Source of the DNA: Bacillota bacterium
GTDB taxonomy: Bacteria; Bacillota; Dethiobacteria; Dethiobacterales; Dethiobacteraceae
Assembly (NCBI GenBank): GCA_012523945.1
Contig: JAAYSO010000035.1
Span: 1-64,000, forward strand
Direction of reading: 5' to 3'
Length of the DNA stretch: 64,000 bases
Shown: piece after piece, positions 8,181-17,082 of the stretch
Layout of the letters: each line of letters starts with the position of its first letter
How positions within the stretch are numbered: the first letter of the stretch is position 1
Notes under the pieces: generated by a model
The model's input: the letters and a program-made list of their open reading frames with translations, nothing else
Databases searched by the model: none
Told to the model about the DNA's origin: nothing
Position numbers and translations under genes: made by a program

Positions 8181-8936
8181 ATGGCCGGTCATTCAAAATG
8201 GTCGAATATTAAACATAGAAAAGCACGTCAAGACGCACAAAAAGGAAAGATTTTTACCAAAGTATCCAAAGAAATCATGGTGGCGGTGAAAGAGGGCGGA
8301 ACGGATCCAGCCAGCAATTTCCGTTTACGCCTGGCGCTGCAAAAAGCACGCGCCGTCAATATGCCCAACGATAATATTCAGCGAGCCATCCAAAAGGGAT
8401 CCGGTGAGCTTGACGGTGCCAGTTATGAGGAAATTGTCTATGAAGGCTATGGCCCTGCCGGAACAGCCATTATGCTGGATATTCTCACCGATAATCGCAA
8501 CCGGACGGCAGGAGAAATTCGCCATATTTTCTCAAAACATGGAGGCAGTTTAGGAGAGAGCGGCTGTGTAGCCTGGCTTTTTAAGCGTCAAGGATTTCTT
8601 GCCGTTGACCGCAAGGATGTTGACGAAGATGAACTGATGCTTTTGGCACTGGAAGCAGGTGCAGCCGATTTTGAAGTGGAAGACGAGCAATACGAAATTT
8701 ATACGTCACCGGAAGAGTTTGAAAGCGTGAAGGAAAAACTGGAAGCCGAGGGTGTAAAATTCACCGAGGCGGAAATCACCATGATTCCGGAAAATACCGT
8801 TGAGGTAACGGAACTTGAACAGGCACGCAAAGCAGTTACTTTAATTGAGCTTCTGGAAGATCATGATGATGTGCAAAATGTTTATACAAATCTGGATATT
8901 CCTGCCGAGATTATTAAAACACTTGAAAGTGAATAA
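8181..8936 (+). CDS. YebC/PmpR-family protein
   Basis: Conserved bacterial protein reported both as a transcriptional regulator and as a translation factor that helps at polyproline stretches. The 251-aa product starts with the invariant AGHSKWSNIKHRK and shows the acidic central domain and a C-terminal VYTNLD segment. Usual neighbours in Firmicutes are ruvC-ruvA-ruvB; here ruvC is absent and a BofC-like gene follows. A strong GGGAGG precedes the start and a sigma-A promoter lies upstream. Confidence 0.95.
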   Translation: MAGHSKWSNIKHRKARQDAQKGKIFTKVSKEIMVAVKEGGTDPASNFRLRLALQKARAVNMPNDNIQRAIQKGSGELDGASYEEIVYEGYGPAGTAIMLDILTDNRNRTAGEIRHIFSKHGGSLGESGCVAWLFKRQGFLAVDRKDVDEDELMLLALEAGAADFEVEDEQYEIYTSPEEFESVKEKLEAEGVKFTEAEITMIPENTVEVTELEQARKAVTLIELLEDHDDVQNVYTNLDIPAEIIKTLESE

Positions 8937-8949
8937 CTAATTATTGTAT

Positions 8950-9001
8950 AAACCCCTCCTTCACGGGGAATTTATTAGTATAAACCGTGAAAGGAGGGTT
9001 T
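8950..9001 (+). terminator. Terminator-like hairpin holding the next gene's RBS
   Basis: AAACCCCTCCTTCACGG pairs with CCGTGAAAGGAGGGTTT (one bulge on each arm) around an 18-base loop and leads into a T-run that ends at an ATG. It probably terminates yebC transcripts, yet its right arm is the AAAGGAGG ribosome binding site of the gene at 9004. Confidence 0.7.
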
Positions 9002-9003
9002 TT

Positions 9004-9387
9004 ATGTTTACCAGGCAAAAAAAGATTTTCCCGGTCGGTTTTATAACATTAAGTTTTTGTCTTGGTTTGGCTGTAGGCATTTTTGTGATGCAATTACCTG
9101 CTATGAAGAAACAAAACAATATTGCCGCGGCAGAAAGTGCCGGGTTCTGTGCGGCGGAAGCAGAGAGTCCGGGTGGCCCGGTTGAGGTGCAGCGGAAATA
9201 TCAGGGCTACCTAGGAGTGTATAATAATCACCTGGCTGTTTATGACGGCCTGCCGCCCCATGGTATCCTCAAATATGTAATGATGGATTATGTGGCCCGT
9301 GACGATATCCGGGCACAACTGGAAGCAGGAGTTCCTTTTACTGATACTTATGATTTATTACGTATTCTGGAAAATTATACGAGCTGA
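9004..9387 (+). CDS. BofC C-terminal domain-like membrane protein
   Basis: Small protein of 127 aa with a signal anchor (residues 8-29) and an extracytoplasmic domain. The segment GYLGVYNNHLAVYDGLP followed by a Leu/Ile-rich end with LRILENY resembles the C-terminal domain of BofC, which in Bacillus subtilis restrains SpoIVB in the pro-sigma-K checkpoint. Full BofC has another domain, missing here, so the function is inferred only. The frame extends upstream, but the ATG at 9004 follows AAAGGAGG. That ribosome binding site is buried in the preceding hairpin. Confidence 0.65.
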   Translation: MFTRQKKIFPVGFITLSFCLGLAVGIFVMQLPAMKKQNNIAAAESAGFCAAEAESPGGPVEVQRKYQGYLGVYNNHLAVYDGLPPHGILKYVMMDYVARDDIRAQLEAGVPFTDTYDLLRILENYTS

Positions 9388-9437
9388 ATAAGTAAGAAGA
9401 TTTAGGTTAAACTATACGATACTTTGGGGGTGCCGCA

Positions 9438-9920
9438 GTGAAATTTTCCCAGGAAACTGTGGGTTTACCTGTAGTACATCTTGACAGCGGTCGTGAACTG
9501 GGAAAAGTCCGGGAATGGCTTGTGGATGAATTTGGGCAAGTAGTACTTGCCTTAGTGGTTGAAGGGGGTGGGTGGCTACCGCAAAAACGCATTATCCCCT
9601 ACCATGAAATTTATAGCATCGGGCCGGATGCCATCATGGTTACTCATGTTGGTGAGTATGCCAGCGGTGATCCGCCGGCTCTTAACGGTCAGGCTACCTG
9701 TCGTGTTATTGGTATGCGCTTGCTGGCTGCCCATGGTGAAGAACTGGGTATAGTGGAAGATTTTTTGTTTGAAGAGGCATCAGGCCGCATTACAGGCTGG
9801 CGTCTTACTTCCGGATTAATCGATGATCTTCTGTACGGTCGGATTGTGTTAGAGGAACCACTGCAACTGACCATGGGAGAAGATGCACTGATTGTTAACG
9901 GGATTGAATTAAAGGAATGA
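9438..9920 (+). CDS. PRC-barrel domain protein
   Basis: Cytoplasmic protein of 160 aa made of two PRC-barrel units (about residues 1-80 and 85-160). Each begins with a strand, a GRELGKV or GEELGIV turn and a following hydrophobic strand. PRC barrels occur in photosynthetic reaction-centre H subunits and in RimM. Stand-alone copies in spore formers (YlmC/YmxH type) have poorly known roles. The GTG start follows GGGGGTG. It is four bases from the zinc-ribbon gene. Confidence 0.8.
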   Translation: MKFSQETVGLPVVHLDSGRELGKVREWLVDEFGQVVLALVVEGGGWLPQKRIIPYHEIYSIGPDAIMVTHVGEYASGDPPALNGQATCRVIGMRLLAAHGEELGIVEDFLFEEASGRITGWRLTSGLIDDLLYGRIVLEEPLQLTMGEDALIVNGIELKE

Positions 9921-9930
9921 GGTGAAAAAA

Positions 9931-10125
9931 ATGCACTGTCCTTTATGTCATTGTAAAGATGTGGGCAGGGTGGGAACAGATCAGTACTATTGCTGGAATT
10001 GCCTCATTGAGTTTTCGCCCAAGGGCAAAAACGGTCCTGCTGCCTACTATGTTGATGAAGAGGGTACATTAATCTCTTTAAGTGATATGGTGCAGCACTC
10101 ACAGCAAGAGAGTATCCTGGGATAA
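9931..10125 (+). CDS. Small zinc-ribbon protein
   Basis: Predicted 64-aa protein of unknown function. CPLC at residues 3-6 and CWNC some 20 residues later form a likely zinc knuckle; the C-terminal half (YYVDEEGTLISL) is acidic. I start at the ATG at 9931, six bases after GAGGTG. A GTG at 9922 lies within that ribosome binding site. Its position directly after the PRC-barrel gene suggests co-expression. Confidence 0.7.
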   Translation: MHCPLCHCKDVGRVGTDQYYCWNCLIEFSPKGKNGPAAYYVDEEGTLISLSDMVQHSQQESILG

Positions 10126-10186
10126 ATAGTTATGGTCTCCCTCTTGGACGCATATAGATAGGTACAGAGACGGAGGGGGTGTAAAG

Positions 10187-11248
10187 TTGCACCTTAAGGA
10201 TTACTCTCGGACAGGTTGGCGCTATGTGATTATTGGTCTAGTATGTGCCTGCTTGCTTTTTGCTTTTTTTCTGCTTTATCGTCTTGGTGTGTTACTTTTT
10301 TCCGTTATTATTCCTTTTTTAATTGCAGTTATTTTGGCTTATATTTTAAATCCACTGGTAGAATTCCTGGAAAATCGGCATATACCGCGATCTCTGGGGA
10401 TTTTACTTATTTATGCAGTCTTTTTTTCCGCTGCTTTTCTTTTTAGCCTTACCGTGGTGCCGAAACTGATGAATGAACTGTATAAACTAGGGGAAATGTT
10501 GCCGCAGTATACAGGTCAGTTTCAAAAATTTCTCTTGCATTTGCAATCTGATTACCGGCGCATTGCTTTGCCGGACAGTATTCGTTTGGCTTTAGATCAA
10601 AATATTGTTAATCTTCAGGCTGAAATCCAAAATCTATTGGAGCGGATAACAGGCAGTGTCATAAGCCTTTTTTCTAATTTGCTTGCTATTTTAGTGATTC
10701 CGTTAACAGTGTTTTATATTTTGCGCGACATGGATAATTTAAAGCGGTCTGTCGTCATGTTATTTCCCAAAAGATATCGCACCTATATAGTGGCCATGGG
10801 CAGTGAAATGGACAGAACTTTAGGTGCCTATTTTCGTGGAATGTTAATTATTTGCTTTATTGTGGGGCTGTTTACCTATCTTGGTCTCATTATTATCGGT
10901 TTGGACTATGCTTTGATCCTTGGCATTGTGGCAGGCATTACCAACGTCATCCCGTATTTTGGGCCTATTATCGGTGCCATTCCCGCCGTTTTCATGGCTT
11001 TACTGACTTCACCCGGATTGGCCCTTAAAACAGTGATTGTTTACGTAGTAGTACAGCAGCTGGAAGGCCACCTCATTGCGCCGCAAGTATGGGGGCGTAC
11101 GTTAGGTTTGCACCCGTTGCTGGTGATTTTTGTGCTGCTGATTGGGGGAAAATTCTTTGGTCTGGCCGGTTTGATCTTTGCCGTTCCCTTTACGGCCATG
11201 GCTCGCATTTTTCTTAAACATGCCATAGATTTAGCCGCTAATCGTTGA
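10187..11248 (+). CDS. AI-2E-family (PerM/YtvI) membrane permease
   Basis: Polytopic membrane protein of 353 aa with about eight hydrophobic helices. It carries the family features PFLIAVILAYILNPLVEFLE near the N-terminus, PLTVFYILRD in the middle and a conserved NVIPYFGPIIGAIPA segment. Members include TqsA and sodium/proton antiporters, so the substrate is open. The TTG start follows GGAGGGGGTG. It is placed just upstream of alaS, as the YrrI relative is in Bacillus, which supports the YtvI/YrrI assignment. Confidence 0.88.
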   Translation: MHLKDYSRTGWRYVIIGLVCACLLFAFFLLYRLGVLLFSVIIPFLIAVILAYILNPLVEFLENRHIPRSLGILLIYAVFFSAAFLFSLTVVPKLMNELYKLGEMLPQYTGQFQKFLLHLQSDYRRIALPDSIRLALDQNIVNLQAEIQNLLERITGSVISLFSNLLAILVIPLTVFYILRDMDNLKRSVVMLFPKRYRTYIVAMGSEMDRTLGAYFRGMLIICFIVGLFTYLGLIIIGLDYALILGIVAGITNVIPYFGPIIGAIPAVFMALLTSPGLALKTVIVYVVVQQLEGHLIAPQVWGRTLGLHPLLVIFVLLIGGKFFGLAGLIFAVPFTAMARIFLKHAIDLAANR

Positions 11249-11260
11249 TAACAACATTTA

Positions 11261-11290
11261 TTGACACAATTCGGATTCATCTTATATAAT
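11261..11290 (+). promoter_or_regulatory. Promoter of alaS
   Basis: TTGACA (11261-11266), an 18-base spacer and TATAAT (11285-11290), both perfect hexamers. Only about 25 bases of leader remain before the start codon, so there is no T-box. Confidence 0.8.
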
Positions 11291-11321
11291 GAACTGTGAT
11301 ACGATTCAGGGGGTGTTTGGC

Positions 11322-13940
11322 ATGCTGTCCAAAGATATCCGTTCTACTTTTCTTAATTTTTTTGAAGGAAAAGATCATTTAGTTTTACCCAGTTTTTCTC
11401 TGATCCCGCAAAATGATCCTACTTTGCTTTTAATCGGCGCCGGTATGGCGCCGTTAAAACCATATTTTACCGGAGAAAAAAAGCCGCCCCATCCGCGGAT
11501 TGCAACCTGTCAGAAATGCGTACGTACTCCGGATATTGAGCGGGTAGGCCGCACTTCCAGGCATGCAACTTTTTTTGAAATGTTGGGTAATTTTTCTTTT
11601 GGTGATTATTTCAAGGAAGAAGCAATTACGTGGGCCTGGGAACTAATGACGACCGGGTATAAGTTGCCTGAGGACAAGCTTTATGTCAGTATTTATCAGG
11701 ATGATGATGAAGCCTTTGAAATTTGGCATAAAAAAATCGGTCTTTCTCCGGAGCGCATTACCCGGTTAGGCAAGGAAGATAATTTTTGGGAAATCGGGCA
11801 AGGCCCCTGTGGCCCTTGTTCAGAAATTTATTATGATTTGGGACCGGAGCATGGTTGCGGCCGCCCGGATTGTGCTGTGGGGTGCGACTGTGACCGTTAT
11901 CTGGAAGTTTGGAACTTGGTTTTTACACAATTTAATCGTACAGAAGACGGTGAATACCTGCCCCTCAAACAAAAAAACATTGATACCGGGATGGGGCTGG
12001 AACGTCTGGCTTTAGTTTTGCAGAATGTGAATAACCTCTTTGAAATAGATACTGTCCGACCAATTTTAAACTTTTTCTGCCAAGCTACCGATCAGGTTTA
12101 CGGTAAAAATAATAACGTTGACGTTTCCTTAAGAATTTTAACTGAACACCTGCGGGGGATTACCTTTTTAATTGGAGACGGTGTGTTGCCCGGTAATGAA
12201 GGTCGCGGTTATGTTTTGCGCCGGCTATTACGGCGGGCTGTAAGGCACGGTAAAATCCTGGGCGTTAACGAACCCTTTTTACATCAGGCTGTTAAGATAG
12301 TGGTGAAAGAATACGGTGATTTTTACCAGGAATTAGTCAGAAACAATACTTATATTGAAGATGTGGTACGGCTTGAAGAAGAGCGTTTCCATGAAACTTT
12401 AGAACAAGGCATGAAGATTTTGACTGAACTGGTGCAGACTGCCGGCAGTAATGGCGTTGTAGCCGGCAAAGATGCCTTTAAACTTTATGATACTTACGGT
12501 TTTCCCATCGAATTAACGAAGGAGATTTTGGCGGAAAACAAGTTGACTTTGGATGAAGAAGGTTTTCAAGCTGCCCTGGAGGAGCAGAGGCAGCGCGCCC
12601 GCAGCGCCCGGAGCGCAAATACTTTTGGCAGCGAAGAGCAGTCATATCAGTTGCTGAAAGATTTTACCACTGACTTTGTGGGCTATGAGGCTTTGGGGGC
12701 AAATACGAAAATCCTTGCCATTCTTAAAAACGGAGAACTTCTAGAAAAAGCTTCCGCAGAGAGCGAAGTTGAAATTGTGCTAAAGGCAACACCTTTTTAC
12801 GGGGAGCGCGGCGGTCAAATTGGTGATACAGGTGTAATTAAAACGGAAAAAGCAACTTTCAAAGTTTCTGCTACTATCGTTACAGCAGATGATGTGGTGG
12901 TACACCGGGGCATGTTGGTAAGCGGTACATTATCCGTAGGTGATGCGGTGCAGGCAGAAGTGCACACCGCAAGGCGCAATGACATCTGTCGCAATCATAC
13001 TGCCACTCATATTCTGCATAAAACACTGCAGGAAGTTTTGGGTGAACATGTTAAACAAGCCGGATCTTTAGTTGCACCGGACCGTTTGCGCTTTGACTTC
13101 AACCATTTAAGTGCTTTAACTGCTGAACAATTAAAAGAAATAGAGGCACGCGTTAATGATATTATTTTGGGTAATTTTCCGGTAAAGGTTACTTTTACCG
13201 GCTTGGAAGAAGCGAAAGAAATGGGTGCCACAGCTTTATTTGAAGAAAAATACGGTGATGCCGTCCGCATCGTCCGGGTGGGCGATTACAGTATGGAATT
13301 GTGCGGCGGTACCCATGTGGACAGTACCGGGGAAATTGGCTTGTTTAAAATCATTTCCGAGTCAAGTATCGGTGCCGGCCTGCGGCGGATTGAAGCCATA
13401 ACCGGGAAGGCCGCCTATGACTGGTTTGCCGTCCGTAATGAGCTTTTAGAACAAGCTGCTTCTTCGTTAAAAACTAAACCTGAACAGTTACTTGACAGAA
13501 TCAATGCCCTGCAGGCGGAAAATAAAGAGCTGGAGCGTGAAAACCAGCAATTGCAGCTTAAACTGGCAGGCTCCAAAGTGGATGAACTCCTGGCCCAGGT
13601 TTCAGAAAAAACAGGTGTGCCTGTACTGGCGGCAGAAGTTAGTGCCGGTAGCATGGAAATGTTGCGCGATCTGGCAGATCGTTTGAAAAATAAAATGACG
13701 TCGGGTATTATAGTTTTAGGTGCTGTTGCTGAAGGAAAAGTACTGCTGGTGGCTGCAGTGACCAAGGATCTGGTCAAATCAGGTTATCATGCCGGCAAAC
13801 TTATCGGTCAGGTGGCAAAAATCACCGGAGGCGGCGGAGGCGGACGCCCGGACATGGCGCAAGCAGGAGGAAAGAACCCTGACCTTCTCAAGGAGGCACT
13901 GGCGAAAGTAGAAGAATTTGTCCAGGCGCAACAGAATTAA
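11322..13940 (+). CDS. alaS: Alanine--tRNA ligase
   Basis: Charges tRNA-Ala and edits misactivated Ser and Gly. From the chosen ATG the protein is 872 aa. The class II catalytic domain (TFLNFFEGKDHLVLPS, then RHATFFEMLGNFSFGDYF) is followed by the editing domain with HTATHILH and CGGTHV, a coiled coil rich in Glu and Gln, and the glycine-rich C-terminal C-Ala domain (GGGGGGRPDMAQAGG). An earlier ATG at 11289 overlaps the -10 box, so I start at 11322 after GGGGGTG. Confidence 0.97.
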   Translation: MLSKDIRSTFLNFFEGKDHLVLPSFSLIPQNDPTLLLIGAGMAPLKPYFTGEKKPPHPRIATCQKCVRTPDIERVGRTSRHATFFEMLGNFSFGDYFKEEAITWAWELMTTGYKLPEDKLYVSIYQDDDEAFEIWHKKIGLSPERITRLGKEDNFWEIGQGPCGPCSEIYYDLGPEHGCGRPDCAVGCDCDRYLEVWNLVFTQFNRTEDGEYLPLKQKNIDTGMGLERLALVLQNVNNLFEIDTVRPILNFFCQATDQVYGKNNNVDVSLRILTEHLRGITFLIGDGVLPGNEGRGYVLRRLLRRAVRHGKILGVNEPFLHQAVKIVVKEYGDFYQELVRNNTYIEDVVRLEEERFHETLEQGMKILTELVQTAGSNGVVAGKDAFKLYDTYGFPIELTKEILAENKLTLDEEGFQAALEEQRQRARSARSANTFGSEEQSYQLLKDFTTDFVGYEALGANTKILAILKNGELLEKASAESEVEIVLKATPFYGERGGQIGDTGVIKTEKATFKVSATIVTADDVVVHRGMLVSGTLSVGDAVQAEVHTARRNDICRNHTATHILHKTLQEVLGEHVKQAGSLVAPDRLRFDFNHLSALTAEQLKEIEARVNDIILGNFPVKVTFTGLEEAKEMGATALFEEKYGDAVRIVRVGDYSMELCGGTHVDSTGEIGLFKIISESSIGAGLRRIEAITGKAAYDWFAVRNELLEQAASSLKTKPEQLLDRINALQAENKELERENQQLQLKLAGSKVDELLAQVSEKTGVPVLAAEVSAGSMEMLRDLADRLKNKMTSGIIVLGAVAEGKVLLVAAVTKDLVKSGYHAGKLIGQVAKITGGGGGGRPDMAQAGGKNPDLLKEALAKVEEFVQAQQN

Positions 13941-14002
13941 AGGAAATATTTGTTCTTTTCTAGAATAGTTTAGTATTGATCCTACCATGGGGGGTGAAGT
14001 TA

Positions 14003-14272
14003 ATGGGTTCATTTGACCAAACCATGAAATATAAGCGAACAGGTGATGAAGCTTATCAAGCCAGAGATGTGTTTGCCGTGGTATATGCAGCTTTGAAGGA
14101 GAAAGGTTATAACCCTATTAACCAAATAGTAGGTTATCTCCTTTCCGGTGACCCGGCATACATTACAAGCCATCAAAATGCCAGAGTGCTCATTCGCAAA
14201 TTAGAAAGAGATGAGCTGCTGGAGGAACTGGTAGGATCGTACTTAAAAACACTGGATAATATAGATAAATAG
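14003..14272 (+). CDS. IreB-family regulatory phosphoprotein
   Basis: Small protein of 89 aa of the former DUF965/UPF0297 family. In Enterococcus IreB is phosphorylated by the PASTA kinase IreK and affects cephalosporin resistance. Typical sequence is seen throughout: [31 protein letters not shown] and [18 protein letters not shown]. The ATG at 14003 follows GGGGGTGA. The conserved Firmicute order alaS-ireB-ruvX-DUF1292-mltG is kept, except for the reductase inserted after this gene. Confidence 0.95.
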   Translation: MGSFDQTMKYKRTGDEAYQARDVFAVVYAALKEKGYNPINQIVGYLLSGDPAYITSHQNARVLIRKLERDELLEELVGSYLKTLDNIDK

Positions 14273-14281
14273 GAGACATAG

Positions 14282-15229
14282 ATGGAATATCGAGTTTTGG
14301 GAAAGACGGGGATCCGTGTTTCCCGTCTTTGTTTTGGCACCTTAACCTTAAGCCCCCTGCAGGGAAATACTCCTGTGGACGTGGGGGCAGATTTATTATT
14401 ATCTGCATACGAGCGGGGAGTAAACTTTTTTGATACCGCGGATCTTTATGAGACTTACCCCCATCTGCGCGAAATGTTAAAGTACTGCAATAAGCAGCCG
14501 GTCCTGGCATCTAAATCTTACGACTACACACGTGAAGGCATGAAAAAAAGTTTAGAGCGGGCTTTAACGGAAATGGACATTCCTTACATCGATATTTTCC
14601 TGTTGCATGAACAGGAATCCCATCTGACCCTGGCCGGACACCGCCCGGCTTTGGAATATTTGCTTGAAGCAAAAGAAAAAGGACTTGTGCGTGCAGTTGG
14701 TTTTTCCTGTCATACGGTAGCTGCCGTTCAGGCAGCACTGGAGATGCCGGAAATTGATATTGTCCATCCCCTCATTAATATGCGTGGCATTGGTATCAAT
14801 GACGGCACAGCCGGGGACATGCTGAATGCAGTAAATCGACTGCATGAGAAAGGTGTTGGTATTTATGCCATGAAGCCTTTAGGTGGTGGGCACCTGATCA
14901 AAGAAAGTGAGGCGGCCTTTCGTTTTGTTTTAGACAGGCCCTGTCTTGATTCCATAGCAGTCGGGATGGCCACTAAAGAAGAGATCGCCTATAATTGTGC
15001 ACTTTTTTCCGGGGAAACCGTCTCCCCGGAAATGGGAGAAAAACTGCGGAATAGAAAAAGAAGCTTGCAAGTACAGGATTGGTGTGCCGGCTGCGGTAAA
15101 TGTGTCAAGCATTGTCCGCAACAAGCATTGCAGGTTGTTGAGGGAAAAGCCGTGGTGGCGGCGGAAAAATGCATTCTATGTGGCTATTGCGGTGCTTATT
15201 GTCCGGATTTTTGTTTGAAAATCTATTAA
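14282..15229 (+). CDS. Aldo/keto reductase with C-terminal 2[4Fe-4S] ferredoxin domain
   Basis: Predicted oxidoreductase of 315 aa. The AKR barrel retains the tetrad: Asp and Tyr in [12 protein letters not shown], Lys in LASKSY and His in IFLLHE. The last 55 residues carry two ferredoxin motifs, [12 protein letters not shown] and [12 protein letters not shown], so electrons may pass between NAD(P)H and ferredoxin-type centres. The substrate is unknown. It is packed between ireB (9 bases away) and ruvX (overlapping the region before its start), which makes it a member of a housekeeping operon. Confidence 0.9.
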   Translation: MEYRVLGKTGIRVSRLCFGTLTLSPLQGNTPVDVGADLLLSAYERGVNFFDTADLYETYPHLREMLKYCNKQPVLASKSYDYTREGMKKSLERALTEMDIPYIDIFLLHEQESHLTLAGHRPALEYLLEAKEKGLVRAVGFSCHTVAAVQAALEMPEIDIVHPLINMRGIGINDGTAGDMLNAVNRLHEKGVGIYAMKPLGGGHLIKESEAAFRFVLDRPCLDSIAVGMATKEEIAYNCALFSGETVSPEMGEKLRNRKRSLQVQDWCAGCGKCVKHCPQQALQVVEGKAVVAAEKCILCGYCGAYCPDFCLKIY

Positions 15230-15242
15230 GTTGAGGATATTT

Positions 15243-15677
15243 ATGCGTACTATGGGACTGGATGTTGGTGAAAGAACAATCGGTGTGGCCGTCAGCGACG
15301 CTTTAGGTTGGACGGCACAAGGGCTGGAAGTGATTCGCCGTGGCAGTTGGGAAGAAGATCTGAAACGGCTGCGGGAAATAAGTGAACAATATGACGTGTC
15401 TGCCATTGTGGTGGGTTATCCTAAAAATATGAACGGTACCATCGGTCCGCGGGCAGAAGCGGCGGCTGCTTTTGCCAAACGGCTTGAGGCAGGATTAGGC
15501 CTGCCTGTTAAACTATGGGACGAGCGTTTGACCACAATGGAGGCAGAACGTTTACTGCTTGCCGCTGATGTCAGCCGTGGCAAGAGGCGTAAAGTGATTG
15601 ACAAAATGGCTGCCGTACTTATTCTGCAAAGCTATCTGCAGGCTCACCCTGCTTCCGGCTCGGATAGAAACTGGTAA
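15243..15677 (+). CDS. ruvX: Putative pre-16S rRNA nuclease / Holliday junction resolvase, YqgF family
   Basis: RNase H-fold protein of 144 aa. It begins with [16 protein letters not shown], containing the first catalytic Asp, and has [10 protein letters not shown] with an acidic follow-up and [11 protein letters not shown]. Members process the 5' end of 16S rRNA; older annotation called them resolvases. GAGGAT lies six bases before the ATG at 15243; a TTG at 15231 overlaps that site. Confidence 0.93.
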   Translation: MRTMGLDVGERTIGVAVSDALGWTAQGLEVIRRGSWEEDLKRLREISEQYDVSAIVVGYPKNMNGTIGPRAEAAAAFAKRLEAGLGLPVKLWDERLTTMEAERLLLAADVSRGKRRKVIDKMAAVLILQSYLQAHPASGSDRNW

Positions 15678-15729
15678 GATTGTAAAAAATAAGAGCGTTT
15701 ACTCTAATTAAAAAAGAGGTGTATAATTA

Positions 15730-16011
15730 ATGACGGAGATGCAAAATGAGTTAATTACACTGGTGGATGAAGAAGGTAATGAGCATCAGTTTATGCTGCT
15801 TGATATCATCAATGTCCGGGAAAGCGATTATGCCATTATGGTTGCCACAGATGAACTGGCTGATGATGAGGCAGATGAGCAGGAAGCAGTGATTTTCCGG
15901 ATCGAGGAAAATGAAAACGGACAGCAAACATTGATTGTAGTGGAAGAAGATGACGAATGGGAAGCCGTAGTTGCTGCCTGGGAAGAACTTATAGGATTGG
16001 AAGACGAGTAG
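15730..16011 (+). CDS. DUF1292 (YrzB-like) protein
   Basis: Strongly acidic 93-aa cytoplasmic protein of unknown function. The family opening NELITLVDEEGNEHQFMLLD and the ending EDDEWEAVVAAWEEL are clear. It lies in its conserved place between ruvX and mltG. GAGGTG precedes the ATG. Confidence 0.9.
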   Translation: MTEMQNELITLVDEEGNEHQFMLLDIINVRESDYAIMVATDELADDEADEQEAVIFRIEENENGQQTLIVVEEDDEWEAVVAAWEELIGLEDE

Positions 16012-16035
16012 GAGTAGAAAACGGGGGCTTAGGGC

Positions 16036-17073
16036 ATGAGGAAGGGGAAAAAGCTGCTGGCAGCATTGGGATTGTTATTATTACTGGTTGCTGCCGCTGC
16101 AGGAGTTATAGCTTTACAGGTTCATAAATGGTTACAGCCGGTACCTGCCATGGCTGCTGAACCTGTATTGGTTACCATTCCGGCAGGTGCTTCATCTACC
16201 GGCATTGCCAAGATTTTGGCCGATCAAGGTTTGATCCATAATGCCACTGTCTTTCGTTTTTATGCAAAATATCGTGGTTTAGATCAAAAATTACAAGCCG
16301 GCAACTATTTGTTCCGCTTTGGCATGACCATGGATGAGATTTTAGAGCAGTTGATTAAAGGTGATGTCTACAGACCCACTGTTACTGTTACCATCCCTGA
16401 GGGTTTCAATTTGGAACAAATTGCTAAAAGAATTCAGGCTCAAGGCCTGGCAGATTATGATGAGTTTATGGAATTGGCCAGGCTGACGGTGCCTGCTTTA
16501 GGACAGGTAAAAGACGGTCAGCGCTATGCTGTGGAAGGATATCTTTTTCCTGACACCTATGAATTTGATGTCAGTGTTACACCAAAACAAATCCTTGACC
16601 GTATGCTGGCACGACTGGAAGAAGTCTTTACTGCGGAAATGCGCAGTCGCTGCCAGGAATTAGGTTTAGAGGTACATGACGTCATGACTCTCGCCGCACT
16701 GGTGGAAAGGGAGGCGCAGGTTGCTGCCGAGAGGGAATTAATCGCCGGAGTTATGCATAACAGATTGCAGAAAAAGATGCCTTTACAAATAGATGCATCT
16801 GTAATTTACGCCCTTGGTGAACACCAAAATGTGGTATTACTGGAAGACTTGAAAGTGGATTCACCTTATAATACCTATAAATATCCGGGGCTGCCCCCCG
16901 GTCCTATTGCCTCTCCCGGTAAAGCCGCCATTATGGCCGTACTGTATCCGGCCGAGACAGATTATTTGTACTATGTGGCTAAAGGAGACGGTTCAGGTGA
17001 ACATTATTTTGGCCGGACCCTGGCGGAGCATAATGCCAATATTAAAAAGGCCAATGAAAATCGAAAACGGTAG
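16036..17073 (+). CDS. mltG: Endolytic peptidoglycan transglycosylase
   Basis: Membrane-anchored enzyme that cuts nascent glycan strands during synthesis. The 345-aa protein has one transmembrane helix (residues 7-28), a LysM-like segment and a YceG domain. The catalytic Glu is in ALVEREAQ, followed by IAGVMHNRL, DSPYNTYKYPGLPPGPI and DYLYYVAKGDG. It starts 24 bases after the DUF1292 gene, in the usual neighbourhood. Confidence 0.95.
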   Translation: MRKGKKLLAALGLLLLLVAAAAGVIALQVHKWLQPVPAMAAEPVLVTIPAGASSTGIAKILADQGLIHNATVFRFYAKYRGLDQKLQAGNYLFRFGMTMDEILEQLIKGDVYRPTVTVTIPEGFNLEQIAKRIQAQGLADYDEFMELARLTVPALGQVKDGQRYAVEGYLFPDTYEFDVSVTPKQILDRMLARLEEVFTAEMRSRCQELGLEVHDVMTLAALVEREAQVAAERELIAGVMHNRLQKKMPLQIDASVIYALGEHQNVVLLEDLKVDSPYNTYKYPGLPPGPIASPGKAAIMAVLYPAETDYLYYVAKGDGSGEHYFGRTLAEHNANIKKANENRKR

Positions 17074-17082
17074 GCGTAGCTT

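Noticed and set aside
11249-11321. T-box leader upstream of alaS
   Set aside because: Only about 25 bases lie between the perfect promoter and the start codon; no room for a T-box.
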